Part shown: piece after piece, positions 15,277 to 22,780 of the stretch
Position numbering within the stretch: the first letter of the stretch is position 1
Layout: the number at the start of each line of letters is the position of its first letter
NCBI GenBank assembly: GCA_013813135.1
Contig: JACCSF010000011.1
Span: forward strand, 1-30,484
Length of the DNA: 30,484 bases
Source of the DNA: Thermoleophilaceae bacterium
Lineage (GTDB): Bacteria; Actinomycetota; Thermoleophilia; Solirubrobacterales; Thermoleophilaceae
Direction: 5' to 3'
The notes under the pieces: model-generated
Told to the model about the DNA's origin: nothing
Seen by the model: the letters and a program-made list of their open reading frames with translations, nothing else
Database searches by the model: none
Position numbers and translations under genes: made by a program

Positions 15277-16056
15277 CTATCGGGCCGTCCAGCCACCGTC
15301 GACACGAAGGCTCGTGCCGGTGATGAGCGCCGCCGCCGGGGAAGCGAGAAAGACGACCGCGCCGACCACGTCCTCGACCTGCCCGATCCGGCCGAGCGGG
15401 ATCTGGCGCTCGAGCGATACCCGGAGCTCCTCGTCGGCGAACAAGGGGGCCGTCATCGGCGTTCGGATGAAGGTCGGGGCCACCGAGTTGACGCGGATGG
15501 CGTGTGGCGCGAGCTCGACCGCCATGGCGCGGGTGAGGCCCTCGACCGCGTGCTTAGTGGCGCAGTAAACGGTGCGGTTGGGGGCGCCAACATGCCCCAT
15601 TTGCGAGGAGAGGTTGATGATCGAACCTCCGGACCCCTGGGCAATCATGCGCCGCGCGGCGGCCTGGGCGACCAGGAAGGTCCCCTTCACGTTGAGCGCA
15701 AGCAGGTGGTCGAGATGCTCCTCGCTCACGTCGACGAAGGGCTCCAGGATGTTCCCCCCGGCGCTGTTGACCACGACGTCGACATGATCGAGCGAGTTGA
15801 TCGCGCGGGCGACGGCCCGGCCGTCTGTGACGTCCAGGACGAGCGCCCGCGCCCGCCGTCCGAGCCCCTCGATCTCGTCACCAAGCTCTTCAAGTTCGTC
15901 GAGGGTACGGCTCGCGGCGACTACGTCCGCCCCAGCCTCGGCGAGCGCCAGCGCGCAGCCCCGCCCGATCCCTCGTCCCGCCCCGGTGACGAAAGCCCAC
16001 CGCCCCTCGACACGAAAGCCGGGGAGGATACGAGCGCTCTCGGTGTCTGGCTGTAT
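15277..16056 (-). CDS. Short-chain dehydrogenase/reductase with no standard start codon
   Basis: The minus-strand frame contains a full classical SDR: cofactor loop FVTGAGRGIGRG, VLDVTD, NSAGGN, INLSSQMG with catalytic Ser, YCATK with the Tyr-x-x-x-Lys pair, VNSVAPTFIRTPM, and the terminal SLRVDGGW. Upstream of the glycine loop the frame stays open past 16160 but has no ATG, GTG or TTG. The best guess is ATA at 16054-16056, preceded by GGGAG, which would give 259 residues, the usual length. It may be a mutated ATG or a rare start. A GTG at 15774 would remove the whole cofactor domain. Downstream of the FGGY kinase on the same strand, it probably oxidises a polyol or sugar in that pathway. It is either translated inefficiently or a near-intact pseudogene. 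Confidence 0.72.
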   Translation of the reverse strand: MQPDTESARILPGFRVEGRWAFVTGAGRGIGRGCALALAEAGADVVAASRTLDELEELGDEIEGLGRRARALVLDVTDGRAVARAINSLDHVDVVVNSAGGNILEPFVDVSEEHLDHLLALNVKGTFLVAQAAARRMIAQGSGGSIINLSSQMGHVGAPNRTVYCATKHAVEGLTRAMAVELAPHAIRVNSVAPTFIRTPMTAPLFADEELRVSLERQIPLGRIGQVEDVVGAVVFLASPAAALITGTSLRVDGGWTAR

Positions 16057-16422
16057 CGTCGCCCTCGCTCCCGCTTTGAGGTAGAGGCCGCGGGCAACCT
16101 CGGATGCGTGACGTGCCTGCGTGGCTGCCGGTTCGTCCGGCCCGGCTCTCGGTGTTGAGTCTACGGAGCGACCACCTTTCGGCGGTTGCCAGGCTCGCGT
16201 GACCTCCCGCTCTCGACAGCGACGCGCTTGAGTTTCCGGCGACGATCACCCGCATGGCGGGCGAACCGCCAGGCGCCCTTCCAGCAGTGTGGTTGAAGGC
16301 GCCGTTGGAGGCGGAGATGACACGCCGAGGAGGCCTTTTCGATCGCGCGGCCTCGGCATCCCTGGACCGCTGCGCGCTGCGAGCCACGGCTGCTCAAGTC
16401 GCAGTCGGGGCCTATCGGCCTG
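16057..16422. other. 366-base gap with no recognisable gene
   Basis: The stretch between the kinase and the SDR, both on the minus strand, is open in several frames. The translations are rich in Arg and Ser and match no family I know. Minus-strand runs such as VISASNGAFNHTAGR look slightly protein-like but have no continuation. It may be the residue of a gene once lying between the two. Confidence 0.4.
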
Positions 16423-17964
16423 CTACGGGCCGGGGGCCAGCTCCGCATTCCTCTTGAACTCGGCCAGCGCGCGGAAAGGAGTGGACAGGGATCGAGAGAG
16501 CTCGAGGTAGACGCCGAACGCCTTCTCGTAGACGACCGCGTCGGCGTCATCGGGGAGCACCGACTGGTCCGCCCGCGCAATCAAGCCGGCGCCGTGTTCC
16601 AACGATGGAAAGGCTCCGGCCTGCACGCCGGCGATCACGGCAGCGCCGGCGGCCGAGCTGTCGACCGGCTGGTCGCCGAGCGTCACGTGGCCGACCGGCA
16701 GCCGATTGACGCTCGCCTCGATTCGGCGCCAGAGGTCGCTTTGGGCTCCGCCGCCGGCACAGATCAGGCGGCTGATCGGAATCCCCAACTCCACGAAGGC
16801 GTCGATCGACTGCCGTTGGGCGAAGGCGACGCCTTCCATCACGGCGCGGACGAGATGCCCGACCGTGTGCTGGAGCGAGAGGCCGAAGAAGACGCCCCGC
16901 GTTTCGGGGTTGTACCTCGGATTCCGCTCCCCCGCCATGTGCGGAAGGAAGATCAGGCCGCTAGCGCCTGCCGGCACCGCTTCCGCGTGCTCGACGAGTT
17001 CGTCGTAGCCCAGATCCGGCCTGCCCGTCGCGCGTAGGCAGTCGCGGAGCCATTGCAGCGCGAGTCCCGCGGCCTGCTGGACGCCGGTAGCGATCCACGA
17101 ATCCTCCGTCGCATAGCAGCCGGTGTGGACGCGCGCGTCGGGATCGATAACCGGAGCGTCGAACGCTGCGGAGACGTTCCCGGCGGACCCAAGCACACAC
17201 AACACAGCGTCGTCGGAACCTACCCCGTGGGCGACTGCCGCTGTGATCGAGTCCCCCGCACCGGTCACAACAGGCGTTCCCGCCGGCAGCCCGGTGGCGC
17301 GCGCCGCGTCTTTCGCGAGCCCTCCGGCCTGCGAGACAGTGGGGACGACGTCCGGCAGCACCGACAGGCGGAGCTCGAGTGCGGAGACGATCTCCTGCGA
17401 CCAGGCCTGTTCGCGGATGTCGAAGAGAAGCGTGTTCGAGGCGTCCGTCGGATCGGTCGCGAGATGGCCGGCCAAGTGCCACCTGACGTAGTCCTTCGGG
17501 AGCAGGACTTTCGCCGCGCCGCGAAAAAGTTCGGGCTCGTGCTTCCTCAGCCATAGAAGCTTAGGCGCGGTATAGGCCGGAACGGCAGGCTTTCCGGCGA
17601 GCGCGACGAGCCGCTGGTGGCCCACTCGGTCCGAGACTTCGCGGGCCTCCTCGACTGCCCGCAGGTCCGCCCAGATCGGGCAGTTGCCCAACACGTTCCC
17701 GGATGCGTCGAGCAGAACCGGCCCGTTCATCTGCCCCGACAGACCGATCGCTACGACGGTGACGTCGGGGCAGGCCTCGCTGATTGCGCGGAGGCACGCG
17801 GTCGCCGAACGGAGCCATTCCGATGGCTCCTGCTCAATCCAGCCGTCGCGGGGAGCGATCGAGCGATGCGCCTCGATGGAGGACGCGAGCACGCGCCCCT
17901 CGCCGTCGAGCAGAACGGCTTTCGAGCCGCCCGTCCCCACATCGAGCCCGATCATGGCCTCCAT
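16423..17964 (-). CDS. FGGY-family carbohydrate kinase, xylulokinase-like
   Basis: This 513-residue protein has the two-domain FGGY architecture. The N-terminal phosphate-binding strand is MIGLDVGTGGSKAVLLD. The sugar-pocket stretch is GLSGQMNGPVLLD, close to the GQMHG of xylulokinases but with Asn in place of His. ATP-domain motifs include VVTGAGDSITAAVAHG with the probable catalytic Asp, AGERNPRYNPETRGVFFGLS, and the adenine-side LICAGGGAQSDLW. Length and motifs fit a kinase of D-xylulose or a related ketose made by oxidising a polyol. ATG 17964 gives MEAMIGLD; a second ATG at 17955 is equally possible. It is divergent from the SorC gene, with a TTGACA at 18002-17997 on its strand. I infer it phosphorylates the sugar made by the locus's dehydrogenases. 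Confidence 0.9.
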   Translation of the reverse strand: MEAMIGLDVGTGGSKAVLLDGEGRVLASSIEAHRSIAPRDGWIEQEPSEWLRSATACLRAISEACPDVTVVAIGLSGQMNGPVLLDASGNVLGNCPIWADLRAVEEAREVSDRVGHQRLVALAGKPAVPAYTAPKLLWLRKHEPELFRGAAKVLLPKDYVRWHLAGHLATDPTDASNTLLFDIREQAWSQEIVSALELRLSVLPDVVPTVSQAGGLAKDAARATGLPAGTPVVTGAGDSITAAVAHGVGSDDAVLCVLGSAGNVSAAFDAPVIDPDARVHTGCYATEDSWIATGVQQAAGLALQWLRDCLRATGRPDLGYDELVEHAEAVPAGASGLIFLPHMAGERNPRYNPETRGVFFGLSLQHTVGHLVRAVMEGVAFAQRQSIDAFVELGIPISRLICAGGGAQSDLWRRIEASVNRLPVGHVTLGDQPVDSSAAGAAVIAGVQAGAFPSLEHGAGLIARADQSVLPDDADAVVYEKAFGVYLELSRSLSTPFRALAEFKRNAELAPGP

Positions 17965-17995
17965 GCGGCGAGGTGGCTAACAGAAGGCCGAAGAT

Positions 17996-18070
17996 CTGTC
18001 AACAGGATCACGGCCGCCCCGACGTTCCGGACGCGAGTGCTTGACAGCGGTCTCCTCGCGCCCTTACGAT
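17996..18070. promoter_or_regulatory. Divergent kinase/SorC promoter region with candidate operator
   Basis: On the + strand, TTGACA (18041-18046) and TACGAT (18065-18070) are separated by 18 bases, a good sigma-70-type promoter 27 bases before the SorC ATG. On the minus strand another TTGACA (18002-17997) points at the kinase, but its -10 is weak. CTGTCAACAG (17996-18005) is a CTGT-CA-ACAG palindrome lying on that -35. CTGTCAA and TTGACAG also form a wider inverted repeat with 38 bases between. These are candidate SorC binding sites; binding itself is inference. Confidence 0.55.
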
Positions 18071-18096
18071 GCGCTCGATCGAGCAAGGCTGCTCAA

Positions 18097-19071
18097 ATGA
18101 GCGACCAAAATCTGACCCTCAAAGCGTGCTACCAGCACTACCGCCGCGGGCTCTCGCAGACGGAGATCGCGGCCAACCTGAGACTGAGCCGGTTCCAGGT
18201 GGCCCGCCTGCTCCGCGCCGGGCTCGAGGAGGGCTACGTGACCGTCAAGATCCTCGAGCCGGCGCGCTGGCACCCGGAACTCGAGCGCGCGATCGAGGAG
18301 CGCTTCGGGCTCAAGGCCGTCATCGTGGTCGACAACGACGGACTGGAAGAGGAGGAGGTCAAGCTTCGAGTCGCCGACGCGGCCGGCCGCTACCTGATCG
18401 ACCTCCTCGAGGACGGCGACGTGCTCGGGATTTCCCTCGGGAGCACCGTGCAGGCTCTTATCGACCAGCTTCCCGACCGGATCCGCAAGGAGGTGGAGGT
18501 GGTCCAGCTGATCGGGGGAAGCAGCCGGATGGAATCCGAGCTGAACTCGATGATCCTCGCCGCGCAGCTGGCGCGCCGGTTCGGCTCCCGGTCTCATCTC
18601 CTATTCGCCCCGGCGCTCGTCAGCCGCGGGGACCTCCGCGAATCGCTGCTTGCGGATGGCACCATCGAGGCCACCTTCGCGATGTTCAGCAGGCTCACCG
18701 TCGCGGTGCTCGGCGTCGGGGCGTTCGCCCAGGGTGGGACGTCGCGCCTCGTCTACGGCGAGATCGTTGATGACGCACTGTTCCCGAAGCTCCTCGCACG
18801 CGGCGCGGTCGGCGACGTTCTCTCGTATGTCTATCGGGACGACGGGACCGTCCTCGCGGGCGGCGTCGAGGATCGCCTCATTGCGATCTCGCTCGACGAC
18901 GTGCTCCGGGTTCCGCACCGGATCGCCGTTGCGGCGGGTCGAGCGAAGGCGAGGGCGATAGCGGGCGCGCTCCGCGGCGGCTTCGTGAACGTGCTGGTCA
19001 CGGACAGCGCGGCGGCTGCCGCGATCTGCGAGCAAACCGAGGGGGCCGGCGCCGCGAAGGCGACGGGCTGA
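18097..19071 (+). CDS. SorC/DeoR-type sugar-responsive transcriptional regulator
   Basis: This 324-residue protein has the SorC layout: an N-terminal helix-turn-helix (YRRGLSQTEIAANLRLSRFQ, ~14-40, then VARLLRAGLEEGYVTVKI) and a large C-terminal sugar-phosphate-binding domain. The latter includes LGISLGSTVQALIDQL, VVQLIGGSS, LLFAPALVS, VAVLGVGAF and the closing GGFVNVLVTDSAAAAAI. Members activate or repress polyol and sugar catabolic operons in response to a phosphorylated intermediate. ATG 18097 follows a good promoter (TTGACA-18-TACGAT). A longer upstream frame overlaps the kinase's 5' end and is shadow. It heads the + strand operon and is divergent from the kinase, so it probably controls both. 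Confidence 0.92.
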   Translation: MSDQNLTLKACYQHYRRGLSQTEIAANLRLSRFQVARLLRAGLEEGYVTVKILEPARWHPELERAIEERFGLKAVIVVDNDGLEEEEVKLRVADAAGRYLIDLLEDGDVLGISLGSTVQALIDQLPDRIRKEVEVVQLIGGSSRMESELNSMILAAQLARRFGSRSHLLFAPALVSRGDLRESLLADGTIEATFAMFSRLTVAVLGVGAFAQGGTSRLVYGEIVDDALFPKLLARGAVGDVLSYVYRDDGTVLAGGVEDRLIAISLDDVLRVPHRIAVAAGRAKARAIAGALRGGFVNVLVTDSAAAAAICEQTEGAGAAKATG

Positions 19072-19134
19072 GAAGGTGAGCGAGACGTCCTCCTTCTGTG
19101 ATCACCTGGCGAATCGCTGCAGAGGCGGATAGCC

Positions 19135-19959
19135 GTGCGTCTGGAAGGTAGGACAGCGGTCGTGACCGGCGCGAGCAGCGGTATCGGCCGGGAGGTGGCA
19201 GCCCGCTTCCTCGCTGAGGGCGCTCGGGTCGTCGCCGTGTCGAATCGGTCGGAGGAGCTCGACGGTGCCGCCGGCGATCTCGGCTCGGTCGGGGAGATCG
19301 AGCCGGTGGTTTGCGATGTCGGCGACCCGGGGCAGGTTGACAGCCTTGCGGCGCACGTCGAGGAGATGGGCGGCGCTGACATTCTCGTCAACAACGCCGG
19401 TGTCTGGAAGGAGCTCGACTTCCTTGACATCGACCACTCCGAGTGGGAACGAATGCTACGGGTCAACCTCACGGGCCCGTTCCTGTGTAGCCGGGCGCTT
19501 GTGCCGAAGATGCGCGACCGTGGCGGTGGCGCCATTGTAAATACCGCGTCGACCAACGGCCTTGCGGCGGAGCCGCGGCTCGTGCACTACAACGCCTCGA
19601 AGGGTGGCGTCGTGATGCTGACGCGATCGATGGCCCTCGACCTGGCTCCGTATCGCATCCGGGTCAACGCTGTCGCTCCCGGGATCATCCGCACTCCGCT
19701 GATCGCTCACATGCTCGACGCCCAACCCGCCGGCCAGGTGGGAACCGTCGTTCCCTGGGGACGGGTCGCGAGGCCCGAGGAGGTCGCCGCATGCATCGTG
19801 TTTCTGGCTTCCGACGAGGCCAGTTACGTGACCGGGGAGATCTTCGTTTGCGACGGCGGACAGCTGGCGATCAACGGCCAGCTGCCGGAGGAGTACCGGG
19901 TTGAGATCGAGCAGCGCCTGGCCCAGGACGGTGGACACCATGAAGCGGGGAAGCGGTGA
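19135..19959 (+). CDS. Short-chain dehydrogenase/reductase
   Basis: This 274-residue classical SDR shows the cofactor loop VVTGASSGIGREVA, the DILVNNAGVWKELD strand, VNTAST with catalytic Ser, HYNASKGG with Tyr and Lys, VNAVAPGIIRTPL, and ASYVTGEIFVCDGGQ near the end. It would oxidise or reduce a hydroxyl of a sugar, polyol or hydroxy acid with NAD(P). GTG 19135 has an AGAGGCGG about 6 bases upstream and is 63 bases after the SorC stop. The C-terminal ~25 residues after the DGGQ motif are longer than usual and charged. Its end overlaps the cyclase gene by 20 bases, so the two are coupled. Substrate is unknown. Confidence 0.92.
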   Translation: MRLEGRTAVVTGASSGIGREVAARFLAEGARVVAVSNRSEELDGAAGDLGSVGEIEPVVCDVGDPGQVDSLAAHVEEMGGADILVNNAGVWKELDFLDIDHSEWERMLRVNLTGPFLCSRALVPKMRDRGGGAIVNTASTNGLAAEPRLVHYNASKGGVVMLTRSMALDLAPYRIRVNAVAPGIIRTPLIAHMLDAQPAGQVGTVVPWGRVARPEEVAACIVFLASDEASYVTGEIFVCDGGQLAINGQLPEEYRVEIEQRLAQDGGHHEAGKR

Positions 19960-20620
19960 GGGGGCGCGGGCGGTGCTGACCGACCTGACGATGCCGATCA
20001 GCCCGGGTATGCCGTTCAACCCGGACCACTTTCCGCCTGAGATCACTCTCTACGCCGAGATCGACACGCACGGCTGGGAGGCGCGCAAGCTGCTCCTCGA
20101 TTCTCATCTGGGCACCCACATGGACGCACCGTCCCACTTCGTCCGCGGCGGCATGGCACTCGACCAGATCCCACTCGAGCTATTCGTCGGCGCGGCGCAG
20201 GTGGTGCACCTCCCCCACCTGGAGGATGGGGAAGAGATCTCGCCCGGTCACCTGCCGACGCTCACCTCGTCGCGGGTCCTGCTCGCCACCGGATGGTGGC
20301 GCGAGTCGGACGACAGCGATCGCTACTTCCAGCACTTTCCGTACCTCGGGGAGGAGGCCGCCGAAACCCTTGTCGCGGCGGGGGTCGGACTCGTCGGCAT
20401 CGACGGGCCGTCCATCGATTACGACGGCACGACGCACGTCCTGCTCCTCTCCAGCGGCGCGGTCATCGTGGAGAACCTCGTTCGCCTGGACTCGCTCCCG
20501 GCCACGTGCTCGGTCTCGGTCATGCCGCTGCCGATAGTCGGCGGCGACGGCTGTCCCGTGCGGGCGATCGCCGAGGCTCCAGAGGCCGTCGTGGGGACGG
20601 CGGATCGCGGCGCTACGTGA
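19940..20620 (+). CDS. Cyclase / kynurenine-formamidase-like metal hydrolase
   Basis: This 226-residue protein carries the cyclase-family metal motif H-x-G-T-H-x-D-x-P as SHLGTHMDAPSHF (~residues 56-68), plus the family's opening DLTMPISPGMPF, the IDGPSIDYDG stretch and the C-terminal MPLPIVGGDGCPVRAIA. Members hydrolyse amide or lactone-type bonds, N-formylkynurenine being the best-known substrate; in a sugar operon lactone hydrolysis is a reasonable guess. ATG 19940 lies inside the SDR gene; a GTG at 19973 would also be possible. Its stop overlaps the next start (GTGA, 20617-20620). No tryptophan-pathway genes are nearby, so a kynurenine role is unlikely. Confidence 0.88.
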   Translation: MKRGSGEGARAVLTDLTMPISPGMPFNPDHFPPEITLYAEIDTHGWEARKLLLDSHLGTHMDAPSHFVRGGMALDQIPLELFVGAAQVVHLPHLEDGEEISPGHLPTLTSSRVLLATGWWRESDDSDRYFQHFPYLGEEAAETLVAAGVGLVGIDGPSIDYDGTTHVLLLSSGAVIVENLVRLDSLPATCSVSVMPLPIVGGDGCPVRAIAEAPEAVVGTADRGAT

Positions 20621-21669
20621 TCAGCTTCTACGACACCTCCACCCTGCCGACGGAGGAGATGCGCGAGGCCATGCGGACGGCACCGCTCGGCGACGACGTG
20701 TACGGCCTGGATCCGACAGTGAACGAGCTTGAGGCCCTCGCCGCCGAGACACTCGGCAAGGAGGCGAGCGTGTTCATGACCAGCGGAACGCTGGCGAACC
20801 TCGCGGCGCTCCTGGCGCACGTTCGCCGTGGGGACGAGGTCGTCCTCGAGAGGGACGCCCACGTCGTCTACGCCGAAACGGGCGGGATCGCCGCTGTCGC
20901 GGGCTGCATGCCGCTCCTCCTCGATGGCGAGCGGGGGGTGATCCGCCGCGAGCTCGTCGAGCCGGTACTGCGCCGGGCGAATGTCCACTATCCGCCAACC
21001 TCGCTGATCTGGGTCGAGAACACGCACAATCGCGCGGGGGGCACGATCACGCGCCCCGAGGTCATGGAGGGATTGCGGGAGCTGGCCGATCGGCAGCGCC
21101 TGCGCCTTCACGTCGACGGGGCGCGGGTCTTCAACGCGGCGGTTGCGCTCGGGGTCCCGGCCCGTGAGCTCGTAGCCCACGCCGACTCCGTCTCGTTCTC
21201 GCTCAGCAAGGGCCTGAGCGCTCCGATCGGCTCGCTCCTTGCGGGAACCACGGATTTCGTCGCCCGTGCCCGGCAAGCGCGAAAGATGCTGGGCGGCGGG
21301 ATGCGGCAGGCGGGCGTGGTGGCGGCCGCCGGGATCGTCGCGCTGCGATCCGGGATCCACCGGCTCGCCGATGACCACGCCCGGGCGCACGACGTCGCCC
21401 ACGAGTTATCGGCGATCCCCGGGCTGGCCATCGACCCGAACGACGTCGAGACGAACATGGTGTTCGTCGACACGTCTGGCACCGGCATCCCCGCCGCCGC
21501 GGTGGTGCAACGACTGCGCACCGATTACGACATCCGGGCCTCCGCCACGCATCCGTACAGCGTTCGGTTCGTGACGCATCGACAGATCGGCAAGGCGGAG
21601 GTCACCGCCCTCGTGGGCGCCTTGACGGAGATTGCGGGCGTTCCACAGCACTCATCGAGTCACCCGTAG
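20617..21669 (+). CDS. Threonine-aldolase-like PLP enzyme
   Basis: This 350-residue fold-type-I PLP enzyme matches low-specificity threonine aldolases / beta-eliminating lyases: PLGDDVYGLDPTVNELEALA near the start, FMTSGTLANLAALLAH (phosphate loop), WVENTHNRAGGTI, LHVDGARVFNAAVALG with the cofactor-binding Asp, and FSLSKGLSAPIGSLL with the PLP Lys. Members cleave beta-hydroxy-amino acids such as threonine to glycine and an aldehyde, or act in reverse. GTG 20617 overlaps the cyclase stop; upstream in-frame sequence is shadow. Finding it between a cyclase and a sugar importer suggests the operon handles an amino-sugar acid or another hydroxy-amino acid rather than a plain sugar. That is inference. 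Confidence 0.9.
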   Translation: MISFYDTSTLPTEEMREAMRTAPLGDDVYGLDPTVNELEALAAETLGKEASVFMTSGTLANLAALLAHVRRGDEVVLERDAHVVYAETGGIAAVAGCMPLLLDGERGVIRRELVEPVLRRANVHYPPTSLIWVENTHNRAGGTITRPEVMEGLRELADRQRLRLHVDGARVFNAAVALGVPARELVAHADSVSFSLSKGLSAPIGSLLAGTTDFVARARQARKMLGGGMRQAGVVAAAGIVALRSGIHRLADDHARAHDVAHELSAIPGLAIDPNDVETNMVFVDTSGTGIPAAAVVQRLRTDYDIRASATHPYSVRFVTHRQIGKAEVTALVGALTEIAGVPQHSSSHP

Positions 21670-21671
21670 CC

Positions 21672-21728
21672 ATGACCAAGATTGATCTCAGCAAGCGCCC
21701 TGTCGCCAGTGGCTTGGGTGCAGGGTGA
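21672..21728 (+). CDS. Possible 18-residue leader peptide before the ABC permease
   Basis: ATG 21672 begins 2 bases after the aldolase stop and reads MTKIDLSKRPVASGLGAG, ending at TGA 21726-21728. That stop overlaps the permease GTG in a GTGA arrangement typical of coupled genes. No ribosome site is visible before it, because it follows the aldolase stop directly. It may be a coupling or leader ORF, or chance. Confidence 0.25.
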   Translation: MTKIDLSKRPVASGLGAG

Positions 21729-22726
21729 AGGAGCAACCCGTCTCCGATAGCGCCGCCGATCGTCTGCTGTTGCGCTTCGTCACAGGGTCGAGCACCTGGA
21801 TCTTGCTCATCCTCATCGGCTTGGTCCTCGCCTTCTCCCTGCTGCGCTTCGATCAATTCGCCTCGGTACCGAACTTCCGCAATATCGCCGTGGATGCCTC
21901 CGTGCTGCTCGTTCTGGGGGTCGGCGCGACCTACGTGATCATCACAGCCGGCATTGACCTCTCGGTCGGCTCGGTGCTCGTCTTCGCAGGCGTTGTGTCG
22001 GCCAAGTTGATGGAGGCTATCGGTGGTGACGGCTGGGGGACGATCGCTCTGGGCCTCGCGGCTAGCCTGGCCGCCGGCCTAGCTTGGGGTTTCCTCAACG
22101 GCGTCCTGGTGGCAAAGGCACGTATCCCACCGCTGATCGTCACGTTGGGAACCCTGGGCATGGCTCTCGGTTTCGCCCTCGTGATCACGGATGGAGTAGA
22201 CGCCCGAGGCGTGCCGGCGAAGCTCGCCGAGGTCGGGACCGGCAATGCCTTCGATGAGATCCCGTACTTGGTAATCATCGCCGCACTCGTCGCAGTCGCT
22301 GGCGGCATCGTGCTGGCGGCTACCAGGTTCGGCCGCCACACATACGCCATCGGCTCGAATCAGGAAGCCGCGCGTCGGGCGGGGGTCAACGTTGATCGCC
22401 ACCTCATAAGGGTCTACTCCCTTGCCAGCACGCTTGCCGGGTTCGCCGGATTCTTGTCCTTGGCCCGCTTTTCGACAACGACGATCGACGGTCACGGGGC
22501 GGACAACCTTCAGGCGATCGCTGCTGTGGTGATTGGCGGAACCAGTCTCTTCGGCGGTATCGGCACGATCGTCGGGACCGCCGTCGGAGTGTTCATCCCC
22601 GCGGTCTTGCAGAACGGGTTGGTGATCGTGGGTCTACAGCCGTTCTGGCAGCCAATCGCGATTGGGACGGTGTTGATCATTGCCGTGTACTTAGACCAAT
22701 GGCGGAGGTCGAAATATCGCACGTGA
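21725..22726 (+). CDS. Sugar ABC transporter permease (RbsC/FrcC type)
   Basis: This 333-residue membrane protein has about 8-10 hydrophobic segments and the carbohydrate-uptake-transporter-2 permease signatures: VGATYVIITAGIDLSVGSVL, PPLIVTLGTLGMALGFALV, the cytoplasmic coupling loop TYAIGSNQEAARRAGVNVDR, and AAVVIGGTSLFGGIGTIVGT. It forms the channel of a ribose/fructose/polyol-type importer with the next two genes. GTG 21725 overlaps a possible leader peptide stop. The gap after the aldolase is 55 bases, so it is likely in the same operon. Codon use in this and the two following genes seems more AT-tolerant than the genes before, hinting at a different origin. Confidence 0.92.
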   Translation: MKEQPVSDSAADRLLLRFVTGSSTWILLILIGLVLAFSLLRFDQFASVPNFRNIAVDASVLLVLGVGATYVIITAGIDLSVGSVLVFAGVVSAKLMEAIGGDGWGTIALGLAASLAAGLAWGFLNGVLVAKARIPPLIVTLGTLGMALGFALVITDGVDARGVPAKLAEVGTGNAFDEIPYLVIIAALVAVAGGIVLAATRFGRHTYAIGSNQEAARRAGVNVDRHLIRVYSLASTLAGFAGFLSLARFSTTTIDGHGADNLQAIAAVVIGGTSLFGGIGTIVGTAVGVFIPAVLQNGLVIVGLQPFWQPIAIGTVLIIAVYLDQWRRSKYRT

Positions 22727-22780
22727 CCATTTCAACGACCAGGTAAGCGGCACAGTGGACAATCACTGGAGGTACAACAA

